Positions 1 through 7,170 are shown, counted from the stretch's first letter. The stretch: DNA of 29,188 nt from G021776435 sp046756245 (GCA_046756245.1 JBHHVZ010000031.1:1-29188); one strand, 5' to 3'. Notes: generated from the sequence alone by a model not told the origin. Program-made: numbers and translations.

Positions 1-96
1 TTCTCCGAAATGCGAGTCGGAGAACATGTTCCAGGTTTTTGTTTTGTCGCGCATTTTATCCGAAAACCGGTTCCCACTTTTCGGAATGCGCTCTAG
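1..96. repeat. Dispersed palindromic intergenic repeat, copy 1
   Basis: This 96-bp unit matches, in inverted orientation and without gaps, positions 22188-22283; I count three substitutions. It contains an arm CCGAAAA/TTTTCGG around a GTGGGAACCGG core, a motif I know from intergenic repeats scattered through many alphaproteobacterial genomes. Its terminal CTAG abuts the stop codon of the TPR gene (TAG at 97-99, minus strand), so it lies at the 3' end of the TonB operon and could act as a transcript end or RNA-stability element. That role is inference. The element may extend to the left beyond the window. Confidence 0.85.
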
Positions 97-1635
97 CTAC
101 TCTTCGGAGTCGCCGCCGTCGCCTTCGGTTCCCGCGTTTTCGCTGCTCCCGTCGAGGCCGCACTCGGCGAGCTGTTCGGGCGAGGCAAGCTCGCTCAAGT
201 CAGACGGGTCGCCTCCGCGCAGTTGCTGAATGCGCTGCTGACGCTCGATGCGCTGAACCAGTTCGTTGCACTGCTCGATGCGTTGCCGCTCCTCGAGCTC
301 GGCCGCTCTGCGCCTCGTATCCTCAATGGCGTCGATATACGCGACCCATTGCGCCGCCTGGCTGCGTGATTTGGAATAACCCCGCGCTCTGACGAAGGCC
401 TCGCGGGCGCGTCGCATCGTACTGACATCTTCCGGTCCGGCCTGGCTGAACCGCGTCGTGCCGAGCAGCATCCAGGCGTCGCCAGTGTCGTCGCGATCCA
501 TGCCGCCCTTGTTGATAGCGTTGACAAGCGCGCGTTCGGCCGCGGCGTATTGTTCGTCGGCGAGCAGCACCTGTCCGAGACGATAGTAAAGCTCGCCGTC
601 GTCGGAGCGCCGGGCGGCTTCCTGCAACACTGGAATGGCTTTTTTGTGCTCCCGCGCCTGGCTCCAGAGTTGGGAGAGAAGCTGCAGGTTTTTGACGGTG
701 CGCTTGACGACGCCCGCCTCCATCTCGCGCTCCATCAGCGTCGCGCCGCGATACGGATTGTCGAAAAACGAATAGTACTGAACAAGCGTCAGGATCTCAG
801 ATTCATTTTCAAGCAGGCCTGCGCGATACGCCACTTCAATGACAGCGAATGCGTCCTTGTCGCGCCCGGCGTTCGAATAGGCGCCGGAAAGCTGAACCCA
901 GTAATCGCGCTGGCTCGGCCAGAAATTGATCATCCTCTCGAGCAGCGCCATACGCTTGGTGCGCTGGTTAAGCTCCGAATAGATCAGGTTCAAAAGGTCG
1001 TAATTGCTCTTTCTCGGCGACTCCAGCGCCGCAACGGATTTCTCGGCCGGATCGAGCGCTGCGCGATAGTTCGGCGGCCGAATCTGCGTGTATGCGGCCG
1101 CCAGAAGATAGTACGCATTCGGGTCGACCTTTTGGCCGCAAGTTTGCGCCGTCCTGATCCACGCATTCAGCCCTCGGATCGCCGCCTGGTAATCTTCAAG
1201 CTGGAAGTTCAATTGCGAAATAAAATAGCGAAGCTGATTCTGGCGCGGGGTCGGCAACTCATTGGTATCCAACGCCACCTGGAAATCGCTCTGCGCCCCG
1301 CGCCAATCTTCCAGGCTGGCTTTGACCGAACCGCGGATTTCGTAAACCGTAGCTTTTTCGAATTGGCTCATCGAGTCGCCGCGTTGATTGATCAGCTGAC
1401 TAAGAGCGGCGAGCGCTTCTTGATAACGCTCTTCCTGCATCAACTCTTCGAATATCCGCTGAAGCTCCTTGCCGATCCGCGGGTCGAGGGTCTTCGCAGG
1501 CCCTCTCTTTTCGTCCGTTTCGCATTGCGGCTGTTGCGCGGCCGCAGGCGCCGGGACGGCGACGACGGCTCCCGCCAACGCGACCGCAGAGGCGGCGCAC
1601 AAGAATTTCAAAGTCTTCCAGCGCGTTTGTGTCAT
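97..1635 (-). CDS. Secreted tetratricopeptide-repeat protein of the TonB operon
   Basis: The 512-residue protein begins with a signal peptide (basic start, hydrophobic residues about 10-30, cleavage probably after AAA near residue 34). The body, about residues 55-435, is alpha-helical with TPR-like repeats (for example YYRLGQVLLADEQYAAAERA, typical of the W-LG-Y-A-F-A-P pattern). The C-terminus is a charged helix followed by an acidic low-complexity tail. It is the last gene of a seven-gene minus-strand cluster, 81 bp after tonB. TPR proteins occupy the same place in Vibrio-type TonB2 clusters, where they assist TonB-dependent uptake. A periplasmic scaffold role for the TonB complex is inferred from this context; nothing in the sequence gives the partner. 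Start chosen for the signal peptide and an AAGGCG upstream. Confidence 0.88.
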   Translation of the reverse strand: MTQTRWKTLKFLCAASAVALAGAVVAVPAPAAAQQPQCETDEKRGPAKTLDPRIGKELQRIFEELMQEERYQEALAALSQLINQRGDSMSQFEKATVYEIRGSVKASLEDWRGAQSDFQVALDTNELPTPRQNQLRYFISQLNFQLEDYQAAIRGLNAWIRTAQTCGQKVDPNAYYLLAAAYTQIRPPNYRAALDPAEKSVAALESPRKSNYDLLNLIYSELNQRTKRMALLERMINFWPSQRDYWVQLSGAYSNAGRDKDAFAVIEVAYRAGLLENESEILTLVQYYSFFDNPYRGATLMEREMEAGVVKRTVKNLQLLSQLWSQAREHKKAIPVLQEAARRSDDGELYYRLGQVLLADEQYAAAERALVNAINKGGMDRDDTGDAWMLLGTTRFSQAGPEDVSTMRRAREAFVRARGYSKSRSQAAQWVAYIDAIEDTRRRAAELEERQRIEQCNELVQRIERQQRIQQLRGGDPSDLSELASPEQLAECGLDGSSENAGTEGDGGDSEE

Positions 1636-1716
1636 GTCGTCGCCTTAAACCCCAGTCTAACTAAGAACGCTCCAGCAACTGACGACGCCGCCATGCGGCG
1701 CGATCGCCGCGGCGCA

Positions 1717-2319
1717 TCATTCCTCCGCCAGCTCAAATGTAATCTGCGTGACAACGCTGCGACGCCACTGCGCTTCGTTGTCGACCATTTTCGGCTGATA
1801 TTTCCAGCGTTCGACAGAGCGAGACGCGGCCCGATTGAAACAGCTGTTGGTGGTGTCGATGACCTTGATGTTGGTGGTCTGACCTTCCGGCGTCACGTCG
1901 AACTCAAGCACGACGGATTCCCGCGCCTCTGCGCGGGACTGGCAGCGCTCCGGATATTGAGGCGGAATGCGAACCAAAGGTTGAGCGTCGCGGTCGGGGT
2001 TGAAGCCGCTGCCGATATTGAGATTGACGTCGAGATTGGGAATTTGCGCACGCACCCCGTCAAGCGCCGGCCGGTTGGTCGGGTCATTGACGGCCGGCGG
2101 CGGCGGCGGCGGCGTATCGAGCGTCGGCCGCTTGAATTCCTTGTTGGCGTTGGAAAGATCGGTGTCCTGAAGCTGCGCCGTGACCTCGATATTGACGCCG
2201 GCTCTTTCTTCTTCAAGACGCGTCGGTTGTTTGATCATGACGCTCATGAACAGGAACAGAACGACGGTGACGAACGCCGCCCCGGGCAGTCCGAAAATCA
2301 GTCGCGCAAGAGATCCCAT
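1717..2319 (-). CDS. tonB: TonB-family energy transducer
   Basis: A 200-residue protein with the TonB layout. There is a short cytoplasmic start, one transmembrane anchor (about residues 9-30), a periplasmic spacer with a six-proline run (about residues 70-76), and a C-terminal TonB domain (about 110-195) with IPPQYPERC, VVLEFDVTPEGQ and the family-typical RSVERWKYQP. It should carry proton-motive energy from the ExbB/ExbD motor to outer-membrane receptors. It follows the second exbD by 15 bp and precedes the TPR gene. Two cysteines inside the C-terminal domain (in PERCQSR and NSCFNRA) could form a periplasmic disulfide; that is a guess. The receptor it serves is not encoded in the window. 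Confidence 0.93.
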   Translation of the reverse strand: MGSLARLIFGLPGAAFVTVVLFLFMSVMIKQPTRLEEERAGVNIEVTAQLQDTDLSNANKEFKRPTLDTPPPPPPAVNDPTNRPALDGVRAQIPNLDVNLNIGSGFNPDRDAQPLVRIPPQYPERCQSRAEARESVVLEFDVTPEGQTTNIKVIDTTNSCFNRAASRSVERWKYQPKMVDNEAQWRRSVVTQITFELAEE

Positions 2320-2334
2320 AGTTAAAGTTCTCCC

Positions 2335-2742
2335 TTATGCCTCTTCGGTCGATACCGCGACATCGGCGATGCCGGCGGCGCGCACCTGATTGAGAACCTC
2401 GACGAGATACCGCGATTTGGCTTTCCTGTCCGCCTGAATCACGGCTGTTCCTCTCGGGTTCTCACGATGAAGCTGTTCGACCGCAGAACGCACTTCGTCG
2501 AGACTTACCTCTTTCTTGTTGATCCAGATTTCATCTTCTTCGGTGATGGCGACCAGAATCGTCGCCAGCTTTTTCTCTTTCGCCGTCACGGCTTCCGGGC
2601 GCAGCACGTTGACGCCTGGCTCCTTCACGAAGGTCGAGGTGACGATGAAGAAGATCAGCATAATGAAGACAATGTCGAGGAGCGGCGTGACGTTGACGTC
2701 GTCGTCGCTCGTTTCGCCGCTCTGGATTGTTCGTCTCGCCAT
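2335..2742 (-). CDS. exbD: ExbD-type biopolymer transport protein (second copy)
   Basis: A 135-residue single-pass inner-membrane protein. After a short cytoplasmic start it has the ExbD hallmark VNVTPLLDIVFIMLIFFIVT, with the proton-path aspartate at residue 23 in the membrane helix. The periplasmic domain ends in VIQADRKAKSRYLVEVLNQV, the usual ExbD signature of residues handling and helix. It forms the stator with ExbB. It lies 45 bp after the other exbD and 15 bp before tonB. This copy has the more canonical periplasmic domain of the two, so it is the better candidate for the direct TonB partner; that ranking is inference. Confidence 0.94.
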   Translation of the reverse strand: MARRTIQSGETSDDDVNVTPLLDIVFIMLIFFIVTSTFVKEPGVNVLRPEAVTAKEKKLATILVAITEEDEIWINKKEVSLDEVRSAVEQLHRENPRGTAVIQADRKAKSRYLVEVLNQVRAAGIADVAVSTEEA

Positions 2743-2787
2743 GATGTCGTCCGGTTCAAAATTTCACTACGCCGGTCGCCGGGACCG

Positions 2788-3204
2788 TTATCTGTTGTCT
2801 TTCTGCAGCGTCAGGGAGACGCGCCCTGTCGCGCCGCCATCCTGGGCCTGGTCCATTACTGTCACCGCAACGCCCGACTCCGATTCCGGCGCGGCGCTCA
2901 CCAGCACCACGCCGTTGGGCTCGCGCGCCATGAACTCCTCAACCACCGGTTTCGTCGACAAGGGATCGATCAGACGGCCGCCGTTGATCTGCACGAAGCC
3001 GTCTTCAAGAACCGACAAGACGAGAGCCGGCGGCGGCACAGTGGGTTCGTCTTCGCTGTCTTCCGGTGACGAGACGTCGATTCCCTTTTCGCGAATGAAC
3101 GTCGCCGTCACGATGAAGAAGATCAGCATGATGAACACAATATCGAGAAGCGGCGTGACGTTGACGTCGGCGGCTTCGCCCTGGTGTGTGATTCTTTTTC
3201 TCAT
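2788..3204 (-). CDS. exbD: ExbD-type biopolymer transport protein (first copy)
   Basis: A 138-residue ExbD paralogue with the same core VNVTPLLDIVFIMLIFFIVT (aspartate at residue 21). Its periplasmic part diverges from the second copy: it has an acidic, proline-containing linker (SEDEPTVPPP) and ends in VSLTLQKDNR without the usual closing GI/V-x-x-V segment. Only four bases separate it from the upstream exbB stop, so the two are probably translationally linked. Tandem unequal exbD genes suggest a heterodimeric ExbD stator, as ExbD normally works as a dimer in the ExbB pentamer. The heterodimer idea is inference. Confidence 0.93.
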   Translation of the reverse strand: MRKRITHQGEAADVNVTPLLDIVFIMLIFFIVTATFIREKGIDVSSPEDSEDEPTVPPPALVLSVLEDGFVQINGGRLIDPLSTKPVVEEFMAREPNGVVLVSAAPESESGVAVTVMDQAQDGGATGRVSLTLQKDNR

Positions 3205-3208
3205 CGCG

Positions 3209-3742
3209 CTACTCGATCAACAGTTCGTCGGAGAGCTGGTGCGTGGCCTTGAACACGTTGCGTTCGAACGCGTTGATGAAAATCAGACCCGACAGCGAGG
3301 CGACGAGGCCGGCCATGGTCGGAATCGTCGCCTTCGAAATGCCCGCCGCCATCAGGCGCGCATTGGACGAGCCGGTCACCGCCATGACGTCGAACACTTC
3401 GACCATGCCGGTAACCGTACCGAGAAGGCCGAGGAGCGGCGTCACGGCGACGAGCGCGCGGATGACGCCGTTGAACCGCTCGGTTTCCTGGCGCGCTTCC
3501 GAGATCAGCCGGTCGCGGATTGCATGCGCGTACCACGAGCTGTGATCGCTTCTCGCACTCCAGGCGCGTCTGGCGCGCTTGGCGACGCCGCCATGAGCCG
3601 TCGACCAGTACATCAACCTCTCCAGGATCAACGCCCACATGAAGAAGGTCGTGACCATGATGATCCTGAGGACGTTTCCGCCCGCCGCAAGAAAGTCACG
3701 CAACGCATCGAAGGCGATGGCTGGATTCAAAAACTCGAGCAT
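3209..3742 (-). CDS. exbB: ExbB/TolQ/MotA-family proton-channel subunit
   Basis: A 177-residue protein with three predicted membrane helices (about residues 24-44, 92-118 and 133-158). It carries the family signature VTPLLGLLGTVTGMVEVFDV and the downstream AAGISKATIPTMAGLVASL segment, whose polar residues line the proton path. Its length is short, as expected for the ExbB2 type rather than E. coli ExbB (about 240). It sits between the long TtpC-like protein (29 bp upstream) and exbD (4 bp downstream). It should form the pentameric channel that drives TonB. Confidence 0.93.
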   Translation of the reverse strand: MLEFLNPAIAFDALRDFLAAGGNVLRIIMVTTFFMWALILERLMYWSTAHGGVAKRARRAWSARSDHSSWYAHAIRDRLISEARQETERFNGVIRALVAVTPLLGLLGTVTGMVEVFDVMAVTGSSNARLMAAGISKATIPTMAGLVASLSGLIFINAFERNVFKATHQLSDELLIE

Positions 3743-3771
3743 GTCTCGAGATCCTTTCTACGCCTTGCCGA

Positions 3772-5151
3772 TCAACGACCTTCCGCATGTTCTGCGATCA
3801 GACCCGCCGCCTGCTCTTCGAGAATCTGCGTGACGCGCTTGGCGGCGCCGGACGCAAAGGCGTGTAAAAGCAGCAGCGGAATCGCAGAAATCAGGCCAAG
3901 CACGGTGGTCACCAGCGCTTCGGAAATGCCCGACGCCATGATCTGCGGATCGCCGGTGCCGAACAGCGTAATCGCCTGGAAGGTGTTGATCATGCCGATG
4001 ACCGTGCCCAGGAGGCCGAGGAGCGGCGCCACCGCGGCGATCACCTTGACGAGGTTGAGACCGCCTTCGAGCCTCGGCACCTCTTTCAGGATAGCGTCGT
4101 CGAGCTTGAGCGCGACCGTTTCGACATTGTTCGACTGGGTCGCTTCATAAGCCAGCATCACGCGGCCGAGCGGGTTCGACTTCGACGCCCGCTTGCGTCG
4201 CACCTGCGAGCGCACCGCGCCGGCGGTCATCGTCAGCGTCACCCACTTGTAGATGCCAAGCAGCGCCGCCAGAGACGCGACCACGATGATCGTATAGCCG
4301 ACGAACCGGCCCTGCTTGACCCGTTCGATCGCCGTCGGCGTTTCAACCACAAGCCCGAGAAGCGTACCGAGCGAAGGATCGATCACGCCGCGCACAAAAC
4401 CGTCTCCGGTGGCGCGCTCAACTGCGCTCGCCGCGCCGGTCACGTCGCCGCCCGGTTGACGGGCCAGAAATTCCAGATGGCCCCGTTCGGATTTGTAGGT
4501 GAGATATTTGCCGTCGGAAAACGCCACAAAAGGACCGATGCGGGTGATTTCCTCAGTCGTCGCTTTGCCGTTCGCGGCGACGACTTCGGCGTTGAACTTA
4601 ACGACTTTGGACTGTTCGACGATCTGCTGGACCATCATCTCCCACAGATCGCGAAGCTGTTCTTCGGTCGGCAGCGTTTCGGTTTGCGCGAGTTCGGCCA
4701 TGACTTCGCTCCGGCCCGGATACTGGGCGCTGATCAGCGAGAGCCGGAGCTGGGCGCTCAAGTCGCCGGCGGCCGAACGCGCGGCCCCGAAGAGTTCCTG
4801 AAATTCGCCCTGCTTTTCGGAAAGCAACACGTCGAGACGGTCGATCTCCGCCTGATTGGCCTCCATCACGCCTTCAAGGCGTGTCGATTCAGCTTCGGCC
4901 GCCGCAACCTGCCGGCGCACGCGATTGAGCTCCGCCTGCTGATTGTTGCGCTCCCGCAGGAACCGCTGCTCGCGCTGACGGTTTTCTTCCGACACTTCGC
5001 TGCGCTCTCGCCGAACCGCCTGCAGCACCTGATCGAGCGTAATCTGCTGCTGCGCGCTGGCCGGGGTGAAAATATTTCCGCCCGCAATGTTCATACCGAT
5101 CGCCGCAACGCCGACGAACAGAGAAAGACCTGCAAGTTTGAAAAATTTCAT
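3772..5151 (-). CDS. TtpC-like long MotA/TolQ/ExbB protein with periplasmic coiled coil
   Basis: A 459-residue protein. It has a signal peptide or first helix (residues 1-34, ending ASAQQ), a long charged coiled coil (about 40-125, rich in Arg/Glu/Gln), and a mixed periplasmic domain to about 280. A membrane helix follows near 283-303, then a C-terminal ExbB/TolQ domain with VAPLLGLLGTVIGMINTFQA and ASGISEALVTTVLGL. This architecture matches TtpC of the Vibrio TonB2 system, an accessory protein required for TonB2-dependent uptake there. It follows the DUF3450 gene by 32 bp and precedes exbB by 29 bp. I leave the symbol empty because only architecture and context, not a comparison, support ttpC. 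Confidence 0.9.
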   Translation of the reverse strand: MKFFKLAGLSLFVGVAAIGMNIAGGNIFTPASAQQQITLDQVLQAVRRERSEVSEENRQREQRFLRERNNQQAELNRVRRQVAAAEAESTRLEGVMEANQAEIDRLDVLLSEKQGEFQELFGAARSAAGDLSAQLRLSLISAQYPGRSEVMAELAQTETLPTEEQLRDLWEMMVQQIVEQSKVVKFNAEVVAANGKATTEEITRIGPFVAFSDGKYLTYKSERGHLEFLARQPGGDVTGAASAVERATGDGFVRGVIDPSLGTLLGLVVETPTAIERVKQGRFVGYTIIVVASLAALLGIYKWVTLTMTAGAVRSQVRRKRASKSNPLGRVMLAYEATQSNNVETVALKLDDAILKEVPRLEGGLNLVKVIAAVAPLLGLLGTVIGMINTFQAITLFGTGDPQIMASGISEALVTTVLGLISAIPLLLLHAFASGAAKRVTQILEEQAAGLIAEHAEGR

Positions 5152-5183
5152 GACTTGGTATCCCTTCGCTTTTCGCCGTTACG

Positions 5184-5948
5184 TTACTGCGCCGTCTGCG
5201 GCGGTTTGACTGGAACCGGAAGGAGGTCCGGCGCCGTCTGCTCTTTCGCCATGCGAAGCCCGAGCTTCACGTCCGGCAAATAGGACCGTTTGAGATCAAC
5301 CCAGGCGCCCACGTTCTTGTCCCAGATTTTCAGGACCGAATCGTCCGGCGTCTTGAAGATCAGCGAGATGCGGCCGATCCGCAGAAACTCGCCGGAGACT
5401 TCTTCTTCGCCCTCGCCGATGCTGCCTTCATAAGCGCCGATCGTACGGCCGAATTCGTTCTCGATCTGATAGGCTTCGACGATCAGGCGATAGCGTTGCG
5501 CCGCCGACATCGACGGATTCTCCATCACGCTGCGAAGACGCGTGACGCGCTGGGCGCGGTCTGCAATATCGAACGGCAGATCAGCCTCGACCACGTCGTC
5601 AAGCTTTTCGAGCATGTCTTCCATAAGCGGCTGCATGGCGCGCTGCAGACCTTCGACGCTGTCGATATCCTGCTGGAGACGGGCGATGGCGCGCTCCTGT
5701 GATTCGATCTGGCGGGAGAGCGACGCGTTGTAACGCCGGGCCGCTTCGAGCTGTTTCAGATTCGCGCGGTAATCGTTCAAAAGCGCCGCGGTCTGATCGT
5801 CGAGCTGATCGATCCTCTGCTGCGAGCGCGCCGTTTCATTGGCGGTCGCCTGGCTTTCCTGCAATGCGGGTTTGAATTGCGCGAATGCCGGCGCGCCGAT
5901 AGCGGCGACGATCGCCGCTGCTGATCCAAGGATCGCTACTCTTTTCAT
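5184..5948 (-). CDS. DUF3450 periplasmic coiled-coil protein
   Basis: A 254-residue secreted protein. The signal peptide ends APAFA about residue 23. Residues about 30-115 form an almost continuous coiled coil, and the rest is a globular domain with the DUF3450-type ISLIFKTPDDSVLKIWDKNV stretch, ending in a proline-rich tail. DUF3450 genes regularly lie directly upstream of ttpC-exbB-exbD-tonB clusters in proteobacteria, and that is the case here. It is probably the first gene of the operon. The start is the second of two adjacent ATG codons: AGGTGAGG lies five bases before it but only two before the first (5951). A longer frame reaching 6029 would bury the signal peptide. Molecular role is unknown. 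Confidence 0.87.
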   Translation of the reverse strand: MKRVAILGSAAAIVAAIGAPAFAQFKPALQESQATANETARSQQRIDQLDDQTAALLNDYRANLKQLEAARRYNASLSRQIESQERAIARLQQDIDSVEGLQRAMQPLMEDMLEKLDDVVEADLPFDIADRAQRVTRLRSVMENPSMSAAQRYRLIVEAYQIENEFGRTIGAYEGSIGEGEEEVSGEFLRIGRISLIFKTPDDSVLKIWDKNVGAWVDLKRSYLPDVKLGLRMAKEQTAPDLLPVPVKPPQTAQ

Positions 5949-6513
5949 CATTGCCTCACCTACCGGTTTCCTTCGGCTGTTAGCGACGGCGCAATCGCCG
6001 ACATAGAAATTGCGCGTTTCCGCGCTCAAAATGTTTCAAGGGCGCGGACTTCGCTGATTGACGGTTCGGAATTGTCACCCCGACGCTTCCCCTTCTTGCG
6101 AATAAATGAATCAAACAAGCCGAATTTGCAACAATCTTCTACGAGCGCGCCCAACGCGCAAGACTCGATCATTACGATTTGAATTCGACCGTCTCCTCGC
6201 TTTTAACCCCTGCCCTGCCGCATGGCGGCGTTAGTTTGTAACAAGGCCTGCGCCGCCTTGCAACGCTTAAGATTCAACCTGTTTAGAAAGCATAAATAAA
6301 CTGTTTATCTCGGGTGTCGCGCCCGCGAGAATCGCGCATGCGAGCAGATTATAGCGCGGCTTGCCGAACAGCAGCGCGCGACGACAAAGTCCGCCTCCGC
6401 TAAAGCGCCGCGGGGCAGCCTTTGCGTCAACTGGCTCACCCAGCCGAAGCGCCCTCCGCGCGCTAAGGCGCGCAATTCATAGATTGACCGCATTCGCGGT
6501 CGGGCGCGAAGGC
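5949..6513. other. Intergenic region upstream of the TonB operon
   Basis: No convincing gene. This AT-richer stretch (especially 6080-6310) should hold the promoter for the minus-strand TonB operon. Visible structure includes a hairpin CAAGGC/GCCTTG at 6242-6260, a 13-base palindrome ATAAACTGTTTAT at 6296-6308 that could be an operator, and two small GC hairpins downstream of tRNA-Gln: GACCGC/GCGGTC at 6486-6501 and a GCGCG pair near 6458-6472. Neither has a T-run, so they are weak as intrinsic terminators. I could not identify a Fur box or reliable -35/-10 pair. Confidence 0.5.
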
Positions 6514-6588
6514 TGGCTGGGGCGCCAGGATTCGAACCTGGGAATGTCGGTACCAAAAACCGATGCCTTACCACTTGGCGACGCCCCA
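6514..6588 (-). tRNA. tRNA-Gln (anticodon UUG)
   Basis: The reverse strand folds into a standard cloverleaf of 75 nt including an encoded CCA. The acceptor stem is TGGGGCG/CGCCCCA with discriminator G. The anticodon stem TCGGT/ACCGA encloses the loop TTTTGGT, giving anticodon TTG, which reads CAA/CAG. The T arm carries the canonical GGTTCGAATCC. The region that should contain its promoter (just above 6588) is occupied by a long inverted repeat. Confidence 0.97.
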
Positions 6589-6592
6589 ACTC

Positions 6593-6664
6593 GTGTGGTG
6601 GATTTGAAATTCGTTACATTTTTTGCAGCTGTCTCTTAAACGAATTTCAAATCCAAAACCACAC
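6593..6664. repeat. Long imperfect inverted repeat next to tRNA-Gln
   Basis: Left arm GTGTGGT (6593-6599) plus a 16-base block (6600-6615) pairs with right arm 6639-6654 plus ACCACAC (6658-6664). That gives 23 base pairs with a three-base bulge (6655-6657) and a 23-base loop. The element begins five bases upstream of the tRNA-Gln 5' end, so it covers the likely promoter position. A diverged relative of its left arm occurs at about 6889-6920. Confidence 0.85.
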
Positions 6665-6680
6665 TAGAATCATAAGCTTG

Positions 6681-6756
6681 CTAGCAGCCTTATCGAATCC
6701 GAAGTTCGTATGGAGCAAGCTGAATAATATGGCGAACTTCGGATTCGGGCTGCTAG
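6681..6756. repeat. Second long imperfect inverted repeat
   Basis: CTAGCAGCC (6681-6689) and a 15-base block (6694-6708) pair with 6733-6747 and GGCTGCTAG (6748-6756). That gives 24 base pairs with a four-base bulge (6690-6693) and a 24-base loop. Size and architecture match the neighbouring repeat at 6593-6664, but the arm sequences differ. It is bordered by CTAG. I see no open reading frame or transposase that would explain it. Confidence 0.85.
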
Positions 6757-6999
6757 GGGAGCGTTGGCAGATAGCGCTTTCGGGTCCGGCTTGCAATGGC
6801 CGCAAACCTGGAAACTCGCATCTTCGCGCATCGCCCGCGGGCACGCCGCCACCCTGTTATGATCAAGCAATTCCGTTAGAGTGCGATTCAAAATTCCATT
6901 ACATCGAATTTCGAAGCGCCTTGGCGGCCCCCCGCCGCCCCCCCCCCGCCCCCGGTAGTACCCTAATTGGGGGTGGGGGTGGAGGTGCGGGCCGGCAAG

Positions 7000-7027
7000 C
7001 GAAAATTCGCCGATCGGCGAATTTTCG
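7000..7027. repeat. 28-bp perfect palindrome
   Basis: The sequence reads identically on both strands, with arms CGAAAATTCGCC around a central GATC. It lies 66 bases upstream of tRNA-Pro, just after the G-rich tract. It could be a protein-binding site, or the hairpin of an intrinsic terminator without a T-run. A similar CGGAATTTTC/GAAAATTCCG hairpin occurs at the right edge of the window (29166-29188). Confidence 0.85.
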
Positions 7028-7093
7028 GTCAGACGCTTAGTCTTTGAACCGCGTTGCATCTTGGCGTGGCCGGCGCTATAGGGTGCGCCCCGT

Positions 7094-7170
7094 CGGAGTG
7101 TAGCTCAGCCTGGTAGAGCACTGTCTTCGGGAGGCAGGGGCCGCGTGTTCGAATCACGCCACTCCGACCA
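7094..7170 (+). tRNA. tRNA-Pro (anticodon CGG)
   Basis: A 77-nt cloverleaf with encoded CCA. The acceptor stem is CGGAGTG/CACTCCG with discriminator A. The D arm includes AGCTCAGCCTGGTAGAGC. The anticodon stem CTGTC/GGCAG holds the loop TTCGGGA, giving anticodon CGG (reads CCG). The T arm has GTGTTCGAATCAC. It stands alone on the plus strand, 146 bases before the amidohydrolase gene. Confidence 0.97.

Larger units (their letters stand above)
6589..7093. other. Repeat-rich, gene-free spacer between two tRNA genes
   Basis: The 505 bases between tRNA-Gln and tRNA-Pro hold no credible coding sequence. They contain the two long inverted repeats listed separately, a degenerate copy of the first arm near 6889-6920 (TTCAAAATTC/GAATTTCGAA, one mismatch), and a C-rich tract with a ten-C run at 6938-6947. 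A G-rich tract follows with two five-G runs at 6969-6973 and 6975-6979, then a 28-bp perfect palindrome at 7000-7027. The tRNA-Pro promoter should lie in the last 60 bases. Confidence 0.7.

Noticed and set aside
550..2325. A 591-codon open frame on the plus strand.
   Set aside because: It lies antisense to the TPR and tonB genes, has an arginine-rich composition typical of reverse-frame shadows in GC-rich DNA, and shows no domain.
2516..4150. A 544-codon plus-strand frame across the exbD/exbB genes.
   Set aside because: It is antisense to four well-supported genes and contains no recognisable motif.
6305..6639. Short frames overlapping tRNA-Gln.
   Set aside because: They overlap a tRNA and an inverted repeat and have no ribosome site or domain.
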